Assembly: GCA_017414605.1 (NCBI GenBank)
Contig: JAFQLG010000049.1
Location: 1-6,605 of the forward strand
Source: Clostridia bacterium
Lineage (GTDB): Bacteria > Bacillota_A > Clostridia > Oscillospirales > CAG-272
Direction of reading: 5' to 3'
DNA: 6,605 bases
In this document: one piece after another, positions 1-5,442 of the stretch
How the letters are laid out: each line of letters starts with the position of its first letter
Position numbering within the stretch: the first letter of the stretch is position 1
Program-made: the position numbers and the translations under genes
Notes under the pieces: generated by a model
The model's database searches: none
The model's input: only the letters and a program-made list of their open reading frames with translations
What the model was told of the DNA's origin: nothing

Positions 1-686
1 ATCATGATATTGTTGAGCTTGGTATCGTTATGCGTTACGCGCAAGCTGAGCTTACCCTCTGCGATGCTGCGGTTTATGTAAGAGGTGATCTCTTTTCTGT
101 CAAGCGCGAACTTGATCTCGTCCGCAACAAGATGCGCGCGGCCCGATCTGTTTTCCTCAATAGCCTTGAGAAGATTGTCAAATCTCCACTCGGTGTTGTG
201 GAAGTTGGGAATGGACTCATGCAGCTTTGATGCATCGAAATCCTTGAGCTGCATCTGGAACTGACCAAACGCATATCCAACCTTGGTGAACATTTCGGCG
301 GACTCGACCTTCATAAAGCAGTCGCTGTCCTCAACGAAATCGTACATTCTCCAATAGGTTCCTCTGCGGTCCACGTGGCCCCACTTGCCGCTCTTTGTCC
401 AGATAACGTTGAGCGCGCGGCGGTCGGGATCGATGCCCGCATTTATATAGCCCTGTCTGATATGCTCGGTAACGCCAACGATATTCTCCATGACCTCATC
501 GGGCTTTTTGAAAATATCGGTGTTGACCATCTGCATAACGTATCTCTTGCCCGTGCTGTAGGTCAAAAAATAGGTTCTGTTTATGTGTCCGTTAAGGCAC
601 TCCTCAATATTTATTATCTCGCCCTCAACGTTGAAGTGCGAGGCGGACATTCTGACGTCGTTTTCTGTCAAGTTATGATCGATCAT
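1..686 (-). CDS. N-acetylhexosamine 1-kinase-like phosphotransferase (partial, 3' end outside window)
   Basis: The frame is open from an ATG at 686-684 to the left edge, giving 228 residues without a stop; the C-terminus is missing. It belongs to the aminoglycoside phosphotransferase/choline kinase-like fold. The closest match I recognise is the NahK-type sugar 1-kinases, which use ATP to phosphorylate GlcNAc/GalNAc at the anomeric carbon in the cytoplasm. Visible marks are an N-terminal GHINRTY segment (about residues 33-39), RYVMQMVNTDIF (48-59), IPNFHNTEWR (about 163-172) and the catalytic loop VTHNDTKLNN (217-226). In that loop D221 is the expected catalytic base and N226 a metal ligand (HxDxxxxN). 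The start is supported by a GAGGTG ribosome binding site at 696-691. The gene lies 16 nt behind a nucleotidyltransferase gene, so the two are very probably cotranscribed and may act on the same sugar. The substrate is inferred from family resemblance; another sugar or an amino alcohol cannot be excluded. Confidence 0.85.
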   Translation of the reverse strand, partial: MIDHNLTENDVRMSASHFNVEGEIINIEECLNGHINRTYFLTYSTGKRYVMQMVNTDIFKKPDEVMENIVGVTEHIRQGYINAGIDPDRRALNVIWTKSGKWGHVDRRGTYWRMYDFVEDSDCFMKVESAEMFTKVGYAFGQFQMQLKDFDASKLHESIPNFHNTEWRFDNLLKAIEENRSGRAHLVADEIKFALDRKEITSYINRSIAEGKLSLRVTHNDTKLNNIM

Positions 687-702
687 AATTCACCTCAAAT
701 GA

Positions 703-1605
703 TTATTTCCAAAGGGTTGCGGGGTATTCGCCGCTATCAATGAGCGACTTTATGGATGCCACGACCGCAGGCTTATCCTCGGAATAGGTAACTCCGTACC
801 ACGATGCGGTTGTAGGATAGACCTTTACATCGCACTTGCCTGCCTTCATTATCTCGTCAACCGAGCCGGGCAGATAGTATTCGCTCTTGAGCGCCTTGCC
901 GCCCTCGCCCGAGAGGAAGTTTACAAATCCGCGCTCAAGCTCGGGGAAGATCGCGGGAGTCAAGCCCCAGCAGTTCATGGAAACGATGGTGTCGCCCGAG
1001 AGCGCCTTCCATTCGCCGTCATCGTCAAGGAATTCGGCATCGTTGCCTGCCATCTTTATCTTGGTAAGCTCCTTGATAGAAACCAGCATTCCGCGTTCGT
1101 CTGCCGAGCATCTGCCGCGCGAAACGGTTCCGTTTTCGGTAAGCGTGTTGCGCAGAACGTAACCGACCATGCAATAATGGGTGTCGGTGGGCTTGATAGT
1201 CTTAAGATGTGCAGCAAGCTTTACAAAAGCATCTCTGCCATAAAAGTCATCCGCGTTGACAACGGCAAAGTTGTCATCTATAAACTCTTTAGCGCAAAGC
1301 AACGCATGGGACGTGCCCCAAGGCTTTTGTCTTCCCTCGGGAACAGCAAATCCTTCGGGGAGATTATCGATCTCCTGAAAAGCGTATTCAACCTTTACGA
1401 AAGGCTCAACTCTGGAGCCGACCGTTTCCTTGAACGCCTCAAGATTTTCTTTCTTTATGATGAAAACGACCTTGTCAAAGCCGCTCTTCACCGCGTCAAA
1501 AATAGAAAAATCAATTATAAACTCTTTGTTTTCTGTGATGGGGTCGATCTGCTTGAGTCCGCCGTAGCGCGAGCCCATGCCTGCCGCAAGGATAACGAGT
1601 GTCAT
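703..1605 (-). CDS. Sugar-1-phosphate nucleotidyltransferase (NTP_transferase family)
   Basis: A complete 300-residue cytoplasmic protein. It starts with the family's nucleotide-binding signature LAAGMGSRYGGLKQ (residues 6-19), followed by KPWGTSHALL (94-103), the metal-binding NADD (117-120), TENGTVSRGRC (156-166) and SMNCWG (209-214). Enzymes of this family couple an NTP and a sugar 1-phosphate to give NDP-sugar and pyrophosphate. The base and the sugar cannot be read from the sequence, but the neighbouring NahK-like kinase suggests an N-acetylhexosamine or related 1-phosphate, perhaps with UTP. The frame is open further upstream, to an ATG at 1710, but that would lie upstream of the promoter. 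The ATG at 1605-1603 has AGAGG at 1617-1613, 7 nt away, and places the LAAGMGSR motif at the normal distance from the N-terminus. It is the first gene of a two-gene operon driven by the promoter at 1669-1697. Family assignment is firm; substrate is inference. Confidence 0.92.
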   Translation of the reverse strand: MTLVILAAGMGSRYGGLKQIDPITENKEFIIDFSIFDAVKSGFDKVVFIIKKENLEAFKETVGSRVEPFVKVEYAFQEIDNLPEGFAVPEGRQKPWGTSHALLCAKEFIDDNFAVVNADDFYGRDAFVKLAAHLKTIKPTDTHYCMVGYVLRNTLTENGTVSRGRCSADERGMLVSIKELTKIKMAGNDAEFLDDDGEWKALSGDTIVSMNCWGLTPAIFPELERGFVNFLSGEGGKALKSEYYLPGSVDEIMKAGKCDVKVYPTTASWYGVTYSEDKPAVVASIKSLIDSGEYPATLWK

Positions 1606-1635
1606 TTCTATACCTCTACATAGTATTTGGAAAGC

Positions 1636-1653
1636 GCGGGAACATCTGCCCGC
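1636..1653 (-). other. Small hairpin in the 5' leader of the nucleotidyltransferase operon
   Basis: In the predicted transcript GCGGG and CCCGC pair around an 8-nt loop, about 30 nt before the start codon. The downstream arm is followed by GCTTTCC rather than a U-run, so this is not a terminator. It may have no function or may tune mRNA stability. Confidence 0.35.
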
Positions 1654-1668
1654 TCCAATCCAACTTAC

Positions 1669-1697
1669 ATTATACCACAACTTATTTACTTTGTAAA
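1669..1697 (-). promoter_or_regulatory. Vegetative sigma-A promoter of the nucleotidyltransferase-kinase operon
   Basis: On the minus strand, a -35 TTTACA (1697-1692), a 17-nt spacer and a -10 TATAAT (1674-1669) preceded by TGG, which makes it an extended -10. Five of six -35 bases and all -10 bases match consensus. The expected start of transcription is near 1662, giving a leader of about 56 nt. Confidence 0.88.
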
Positions 1698-1725
1698 TAG
1701 ATTTTGGCAAATTCTTTTATAATAG

Positions 1726-1750
1726 AAAAAGCGGCGGGCAACCCCGCCGC
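1726..1750 (-). terminator. Intrinsic terminator of the LytTR-LiaF-like operon
   Basis: An 8-bp perfect stem GCGGCGGG/CCCGCCGC with a 4-nt loop (1731-1750), followed on the minus strand by TTTTTCTATT from 1730 downwards. It begins 11 nt after the stop codon of the LiaF-like gene and separates it from the promoter of the next operon. Confidence 0.9.
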
Positions 1751-1760
1751 AAAATTATTA

Positions 1761-2477
1761 TTATACTCTTTCAACATCAACAGATCCGAGCCTAACCTCG
1801 CCTTTAAGTATGAGCATCGGGTCGTCGTCACCCCATTCGCCTGCCTCAACGTCAAGGCTGCCGAGCGACACGTTAACGTCACCGTATTTTACCTTCCAAT
1901 TCTTGGGAACGTATATCTCGATTGCGCCCAGCTTGTTGTCAATGTGCAACGTTGCTCCGCCCTTGTACTTATCCGCGTTTTCAAAACGCACCTCAAGCGC
2001 GCCCAGCTTGTTGCTCACGCTGCGCTCCATATCGGTATTTCCAAACTCCTCGCAGTCGATATAGACCTCTGCCGCGCCCATCTCGTTGTCCTTTACGTTT
2101 ATCACAACTGCTCCGCGGTTCTTTCTTTTCTTTTTTCTGGTAGGGATAAGAAACATAAAGCCTGCCGAAAGCAAAAGCGAGCAGCCGAATACCAGCCAAT
2201 TGTTGATGATATCGCCGCCCTCGATACCGCAAACGTATGCGATATTTTTCTCAAATATCATAAAGAGAAAGCCCAGAAGCACAAATATCTCCCACACCTG
2301 TCCTGCGCACAAGAGTGAAACTATGGCGCACAAAAGTCCAACGCCACCGACCGCCTGCCAGAAGGTTATCTCGCCAACCATACTCGTTATCGGGGCGATA
2401 ACACCAAGCGCCTCAAGTATCAGAAATACCGCGATCGCGATAAATGCCAATCCCCAGAATATTTTCCAACCCTTCAT
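1761..2477 (-). CDS. LiaF-like four-helix membrane protein with a C-terminal beta-repeat domain
   Basis: A 238-residue protein with four predicted membrane helices at about residues 6-24, 37-57, 61-77 and 93-112, then a basic KKKRK stop-transfer stretch (115-119) that suggests the remainder is cytoplasmic. The C-terminal part (about 122-238) is a repetitive beta-rich domain of the LiaF/DUF2154 kind, with recurring units NKLGALEVRFENA (156-168), NKLGAIEIYVPKNW (181-194), SLGSLDV (204-210) and RLGSVDV (229-235). In Bacillus, LiaF restrains the envelope-stress system LiaRS; proteins of this looser type also sit beside LytTR regulators, usually with unknown function. The ATG overlaps the upstream gene's stop codon (ATGA), and a GTGAGG ribosome binding site lies at 2491-2486, 8 nt away. 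This predicts translational coupling to the LytTR gene. No LiaR/LiaS-type partner is present here, so its role as a partner or negative regulator of the LytTR protein is inference. Confidence 0.82.
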   Translation of the reverse strand: MKGWKIFWGLAFIAIAVFLILEALGVIAPITSMVGEITFWQAVGGVGLLCAIVSLLCAGQVWEIFVLLGFLFMIFEKNIAYVCGIEGGDIINNWLVFGCSLLLSAGFMFLIPTRKKKRKNRGAVVINVKDNEMGAAEVYIDCEEFGNTDMERSVSNKLGALEVRFENADKYKGGATLHIDNKLGAIEIYVPKNWKVKYGDVNVSLGSLDVEAGEWGDDDPMLILKGEVRLGSVDVERV

Positions 2478-2929
2478 TTTGAAAACCTCACTTCGTCAAT
2501 TTTTTCTCTTAATTTTTTGTAGTATCCGCGCGAAAAATAAGCGCTCTTTTGGCAGCCCTTAAAGGTCAGCTCTCCGTTCCCCGTCACCTCGCGGCGCAAG
2601 GATGCTATCGCCTTTACGTTTGCGATAGTTGACTTTGATATGCGCACAAAATACGCGGGCATCATATCCTCAAGCTCAAAGAGCTTATGCGCGGTGGCAT
2701 AACGCTTATCGGCGGTCTGCGCGTATATCTTGTCGCCCTCGCTCTCAAAAAACAGTATCTCCTTTTTGGGAACGTAAAACTCCGCGCCGCCCGAGAACAG
2801 CGCCATCTCGCCGCTTCCCTTCAAGGCATTGTCAAGCGCGCGCTCAAGCTCGCTTATGCGCTCGTCACGCTCGCGACAGCGAATAACTATCTCCTCGGAT
2901 CCCTCCGTTATTTCAATCTTTATTCTCAA
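2474..2929 (-). CDS. LytTR-family DNA-binding transcriptional regulator (TTG start)
   Basis: A 151-residue protein when read from the TTG at 2929-2927. The first 40 or so residues form a beta strand (RIKIEI) and a charged helix. From about residue 50 to 147 there is a LytTR DNA-binding domain, recognised by EILFFESEGDKIYAQT (57-72), YFVRISKSTIANVKAI (93-108) and the terminal FSRGYYKKLREKI (132-144). There is no response-regulator receiver domain, so this is the stand-alone type whose activity is not controlled by direct phosphorylation. A GTG at 2941 is in frame, but it lies inside the GGAGGTGAGG ribosome binding site and would leave almost no leader. The TTG 6-11 nt beyond it is the better start and gives the usual short N-terminus. 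The gene has its own promoter and overlaps the LiaF-like gene by 4 nt. Autoregulation is likely given the repeats upstream. Confidence 0.9.
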   Translation of the reverse strand: MRIKIEITEGSEEIVIRCRERDERISELERALDNALKGSGEMALFSGGAEFYVPKKEILFFESEGDKIYAQTADKRYATAHKLFELEDMMPAYFVRISKSTIANVKAIASLRREVTGNGELTFKGCQKSAYFSRGYYKKLREKIDEVRFSK

Positions 2930-2935
2930 AGCTGT

Positions 2936-2945
2936 CCTCACCTCC
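2936..2945 (-). promoter_or_regulatory. Ribosome binding site deciding the TTG start of the LytTR gene
   Basis: GGAGGTGAGG on the minus strand, strongly complementary to the 16S rRNA 3' end. It contains the GTG that an automatic caller would take as the start; its 3' end is 6 nt before the TTG at 2929, which is proper spacing. Confidence 0.75.
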
Positions 2946-2954
2946 GATAGCTTG

Positions 2955-2983
2955 ATTTTACCATTTTTATCCTCATTTGTAAA
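2955..2983 (-). promoter_or_regulatory. Vegetative promoter of the LytTR-LiaF-like operon
   Basis: On the minus strand, a -35 TTTACA (2983-2978), a 17-nt spacer and a -10 TAAAAT (2960-2955), again with a TGG extension. Transcription should begin near 2948, giving a very short leader that starts almost at the ribosome binding site. The layout is nearly the same as that of the promoter at 1669-1697. Confidence 0.82.
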
Positions 2984-2984
2984 G

Positions 2985-3000
2985 CACTTTTCGCCAAGTG
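2985..3000. promoter_or_regulatory. Candidate operator dyad abutting the LytTR promoter -35
   Basis: An inverted repeat CACTT-N6-AAGTG located one base upstream of the -35 hexamer. Its position suits an activator or repressor site, but with only 5 bp per arm it could arise by chance. Confidence 0.3.
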
Positions 3001-3034
3001 GTAGATTTTCGGGGGTAAAATGCGGATTTTAGGG
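3001..3034. repeat. Direct repeat pair with 21-nt period upstream of the LytTR promoter (candidate LytTR operator)
   Basis: The 13-mers GTAGATTTTCGGG (3001-3013) and GCGGATTTTAGGG (3022-3034) match at 10 of 13 positions and are exactly 21 nt apart, two turns of B-DNA. LytTR proteins such as AgrA and ComE bind two short direct repeats with this period, usually upstream of the -35. The nearer repeat ends 18 nt from the -35 hexamer. The repeat bases do not obviously match the published LytTR consensus, so the assignment rests on spacing and location only. Confidence 0.5.
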
Positions 3035-3052
3035 TGTTTTTGTGCTGAAGGT

Positions 3053-3083
3053 AAAAAAAACAAGGCGTAAAACCGCCTTGTTT
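3053..3083 (-). terminator. Intrinsic terminator of the dnaK-dnaJ-prmA transcript
   Basis: A 10-bp perfect stem AAACAAGGCG/CGCCTTGTTT (3058-3067 with 3074-3083) and a 6-nt loop. On the minus strand the second arm runs into eight consecutive T (3060-3053). It lies 6 nt after the prmA stop codon. Confidence 0.93.
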
Positions 3084-3089
3084 CGTTTG

Positions 3090-4058
3090 TTATTTGAGCA
3101 TTACCGCCAATGCGCACCAGCCGTTATCGGTAGCTTTTTCAACTATCTTAAAGCCATGCTGCTCAAAGCAGCTGACAACGTCGTCACAGCGCTCCGCGAT
3201 GATTCCCGATGCCAAAAGCACCGTGCGGTCGCTCATAAACGGTGCAACGTCGGGCGTCATACGGATAATGATGTCCGCAACGATGTTTGCGCAGATCACA
3301 TCGTAGCCGCCGACGGTGTTTTCAACCTGCTTAAGAAGGTCGCTCTGCTCGCACGTGATCTTATCCGAAAGTCCGCTTTGCGCAACGTTTTCATTGGCAA
3401 CGCGAACGCTCATCGGGTCAATGTCGTAAGCGCGGCAAAAGTCTGCGCCCAGCATCGCTCCGCAGATTGCCAGAATTCCGCTTCCCGTTCCAACGTCAAG
3501 CAGGCTCATTCCCTCTTTAACGTATTTTTGCAAAAGACCGATTATAAGCCTTGTGGTTTCGTGCGTTCCCGTTCCGAATGCCATTCCCGGATCCATTCTG
3601 ACCACAAGCTCGCCCTCCTCTGCCTCATAGCTCTCCCAAGCGGGAACGATAGCTATCCTGCCGATCTTGAAGGGCTTGTAAAACTCGCGCCAGGCGTTTG
3701 CCCAGTCCTGCTCGCAGTGGCCTATGACCTCAACTTCAGCCTCGCCAAATCCGCAGGCGCAAAGTCTTTCGCGCAGCCGCTTCATCATCGCTTCCATATC
3801 GGTATCCTCGGGCACGAAATATGAAACCGAGGCATGCGTTTTGTCGGCGTTCAGTATCTTTTCGTCAATGAGGTCGCCATAGCAGGTCTTGAGGTCGATA
3901 TCGCTCAAGTCCTCGATGAGCAGATTTGTGTCAAACTCGCTCATAAGCTCTACAAGCGCGTCCAGCTGCTCGGTCTTAACGGTAACCTTTATCTCAACCC
4001 ATTCGCCAACGTCGCCATAGTCGCCGCAGACGTAATCTTTATCTACACAGTCACTCAT
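3090..4058 (-). CDS. prmA: Ribosomal protein L11 methyltransferase
   Basis: A 322-residue cytoplasmic enzyme that transfers methyl groups from S-adenosylmethionine to ribosomal protein L11. The N-terminal substrate-recognition domain begins with EWVEIKVTVKTE (19-30). The catalytic domain shows the family signature DPGMAFGTGTHETT (156-169), the SAM-binding motif LLDVGTGSG (186-194), the acidic DIDP (212-215) and ANIVADII (257-264), the equivalent of the usual NILA segment. The length is slightly above the approximately 312 residues common in the family because of a short N-terminal extension. The start ATG is 3 nt after the dnaJ stop. The nearest ribosome binding site, AAGGAT, lies inside the end of dnaJ at a rather long distance (about 13 nt), so translation may depend on readthrough from dnaJ. 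This position after dnaJ is typical of Firmicutes. The gene is followed by a terminator and has no promoter that I can see. Confidence 0.96.
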   Translation of the reverse strand: MSDCVDKDYVCGDYGDVGEWVEIKVTVKTEQLDALVELMSEFDTNLLIEDLSDIDLKTCYGDLIDEKILNADKTHASVSYFVPEDTDMEAMMKRLRERLCACGFGEAEVEVIGHCEQDWANAWREFYKPFKIGRIAIVPAWESYEAEEGELVVRMDPGMAFGTGTHETTRLIIGLLQKYVKEGMSLLDVGTGSGILAICGAMLGADFCRAYDIDPMSVRVANENVAQSGLSDKITCEQSDLLKQVENTVGGYDVICANIVADIIIRMTPDVAPFMSDRTVLLASGIIAERCDDVVSCFEQHGFKIVEKATDNGWCALAVMLK

Positions 4059-4061
4059 AAA

Positions 4062-5189
4062 TTATTTCTTATCCTTTTTGAAAAAAGACTTTTTCTTGGA
4101 GTAATTGTTTTCGCCGCATGCCTCGGCAAACTCACGGAGCAGCGCCTTTTGCTTGTCGGTAAGTCCGCGCGGTATCTCAACGTTGACCGTGAAATACAGG
4201 TCTCCGCGACGGGTAGAATTAACTATCGGTACACCTCGTCCGCGCAATGCAAAGGTGGTTGCCGTTTGCGTTGCCTCGGGAATGGTATACTTCTCCCTGC
4301 CCTCAAGCGTAGGTATCTCTATCTCCGCGCCCAAGGTCGCCTCGGCAACGGTTATCGGAACCTCGCAATAGAGGTTATAGCCCTCGCGCCTGAAGGTCTG
4401 ACTGCGGCGAACGCTGATCATTACAAGCACGTCGCCTGCGGGGCCGCCCAGCTTGCCGTCGTTGCCCGCACCGCGAATCACAAGTCCCTTGCCATGATCT
4501 ATTCCCGCAGGAATGTCAACGCTTATCTTCTTGGTCACGCGCTCAAAGCCCGTTCCGCGACAAGACTTGCAGGGATTTTTGATGTATCTTCCCGTTCCGC
4601 GACAGGTATCGCAGGTTGTCGTTGTCTGGAACTGCATTCCGCCCAAATTCTGCATAACGCGCCTCTGTCCGCTTCCGCGACAGGTGGGACAGGTCTCCGC
4701 CTCGCCGCTCTCGGCTCCGCTTCCCTTACATTTTGAGCATTTTGCATACTTTGTAAAGGTCACGTCCTTTTTGCAACCGAATACAGCTTCCTCAAAGCTG
4801 ATAGTAACCTCAAGCTCTATATCCTCGCCGCGCTGCGGTCCATTTCTTCTCTGCCTTGTGCTGCCGCCGCCGAAAAAGCTGCCGAATATATCTCCAAGAT
4901 CAACGTCAAAGCCGCCTCCAAAGCCGCCAAAGCCACCGAAACCGCCTGCTCCCTGGGTGGGGTCAAACGCCGCATGGCCATATTGATCGTATTTTGCCTT
5001 TTTATCCGCGTCCGACAAAACCTCGTAGGCCTCGTTGACCTCCTTGAATTTTGCCTCCGCTTCCTTATTGTCGGGGTTGACGTCCGGGTGGTATTTCTTT
5101 GCAAGCGAACGGTATGCTTTCTTTATCTCCGCCTCGCTCGCGCCCTTGCTGACACCCAGCACCTCATAATAATCTCTTTTATCTGCCAT
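4062..5189 (-). CDS. dnaJ: Chaperone protein DnaJ (Hsp40, class I)
   Basis: A complete 375-residue co-chaperone that delivers unfolded proteins to DnaK and stimulates its ATPase. Domains in order: J domain (about 4-70) with the essential HPD at 34-36; a Gly/Phe linker (about 81-110) with three GGF repeats; a zinc-binding region with four CxxCxGxG modules (C151/C154, C167/C170, C193/C196, C207/C210), all eight cysteines present; then the two C-terminal substrate-binding beta domains and the dimerisation end. The protein closes with a lysine-rich tail ([11 protein letters not shown]) that is more basic than usual. The start is fixed by the standard [12 protein letters not shown] beginning, yet the only purine-rich stretch before it is AAGG just 1 nt from the ATG, a poor ribosome binding site. 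A long hairpin at 5206-5242 lies 16 nt upstream. The gene follows dnaK, separated by an unusually structured 253-nt spacer. Confidence 0.98.
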   Translation of the reverse strand: MADKRDYYEVLGVSKGASEAEIKKAYRSLAKKYHPDVNPDNKEAEAKFKEVNEAYEVLSDADKKAKYDQYGHAAFDPTQGAGGFGGFGGFGGGFDVDLGDIFGSFFGGGSTRQRRNGPQRGEDIELEVTISFEEAVFGCKKDVTFTKYAKCSKCKGSGAESGEAETCPTCRGSGQRRVMQNLGGMQFQTTTTCDTCRGTGRYIKNPCKSCRGTGFERVTKKISVDIPAGIDHGKGLVIRGAGNDGKLGGPAGDVLVMISVRRSQTFRREGYNLYCEVPITVAEATLGAEIEIPTLEGREKYTIPEATQTATTFALRGRGVPIVNSTRRGDLYFTVNVEIPRGLTDKQKALLREFAEACGENNYSKKKSFFKKDKK

Positions 5190-5205
5190 ACCTTACTTTC
5201 TTTAT

Positions 5206-5242
5206 GCAGGGAGAAACTTTTAGGCAAAAGGGTTCTCCCTGC
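5206..5242 (-). repeat. Long hairpin in the dnaJ leader
   Basis: A perfect 10-bp stem GCAGGGAGAA/TTCTCCCTGC (5206-5215 with 5233-5242) topped by a second 5-bp stem CTTTT/AAAAG (5217-5221 with 5226-5230) around AGGC. In the transcript it would sit 16 nt before the dnaJ start and does not include the start codon. No U-run follows directly, so it is not a standard terminator. It may protect a processed dnaJ mRNA 5' end, or be a copy of a dispersed palindromic repeat; the sequence alone does not decide. Confidence 0.6.
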
Positions 5243-5287
5243 ACCCTCTTTCTAACAACTAAATACAAAAATCCAAATAGGACACGA

Positions 5288-5398
5288 CAAAGAGATTTTT
5301 TCGCAGACTAGGCGCACCGGAAAAAGCAAGGCACAGGCGTAGTTTCCTACGTCAAGCCGCTTTTGAGGAGCAACAACGTATGCGGAAAAATATCAAAG
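5288..5398. repeat. Approximately 100-bp imperfect palindrome, MITE-like intergenic repeat, between dnaK and dnaJ
   Basis: The element 5293-5393 has inverted ends AGATTTTTTCGCA and TGCGGAAAAATAT (pairing with one bulge and one mismatch). A perfect core CGTAG-TTTC-CTACG sits at 5338-5351, which reads as a GAAA tetraloop on the minus strand. Between ends and core the arms also match imperfectly: AAAAGC (5322-5327) pairs with GCTTTT (5359-5364), and GGC (5330-5332) with GCC (5356-5358). The direct repeat CAAAG flanks it on both sides (5288-5292 and 5394-5398) and could be a target-site duplication. No coding frame of note lies inside. It could be a small non-autonomous mobile element, a palindromic intergenic repeat, or a structured RNA of the operon. 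The first two fit the symmetry best. Confidence 0.6.
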
Positions 5399-5405
5399 TC
5401 GATTG

Positions 5406-5431
5406 GGGAAAGGCTGGATTCAGCCTTTCCC
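5406..5431 (-). other. Stable stem-loop directly after dnaK (terminator-like or mRNA stabiliser)
   Basis: A perfect 11-bp stem GGGAAAGGCTG/CAGCCTTTCCC with a 4-nt loop, starting 11 nt after the dnaK stop. On the minus strand the second arm is followed by CAATCGACTTTG, not a U-run, so termination would be inefficient. A stem here could protect the 3' end of a dnaK mRNA after processing and lower transcription into dnaJ. Confidence 0.6.
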
Positions 5432-5442
5432 GCAAAAAACCA

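Noticed and set aside
1606..1710. Upstream extension of the nucleotidyltransferase to an ATG at 1710
   Set aside because: The extension covers the promoter and leader and would lie before the transcription start; the LAAGMGSR motif fits the ATG at 1605 with its own ribosome binding site.
1704..1723. Plus-strand TTGGCA and TATAAT resembling a promoter
   Set aside because: The spacer is only 8 nt, far too short, and no plus-strand gene follows; the T-rich sequence belongs to the terminator tail and promoter of minus-strand genes.
3042..4736. Long plus-strand open frames (about 260 and 300 codons) opposite prmA and dnaJ
   Set aside because: They are antisense to two unmistakable genes, have no ribosome binding sites or recognisable domains, and arise from the codon bias of the minus-strand genes.
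5206..5242. RNA thermometer in the dnaJ leader
   Set aside because: The hairpin does not cover the start codon or the purine-rich stretch before it, so melting would not expose an initiation site.
5406..5431. Calling the post-dnaK stem an intrinsic terminator
   Set aside because: No U-run directly follows the stem on the minus strand, and the plus strand has no gene to terminate; I list it as a stem-loop of uncertain role instead.
5190..5442. CIRCE operator or heat-shock promoter in front of dnaJ
   Set aside because: The CIRCE arms TTAGCACTC/GAGTGCTAA are absent, and no -35/-10 pair of reasonable match and spacing is seen; control most likely comes from upstream of hrcA or dnaK, outside the window.
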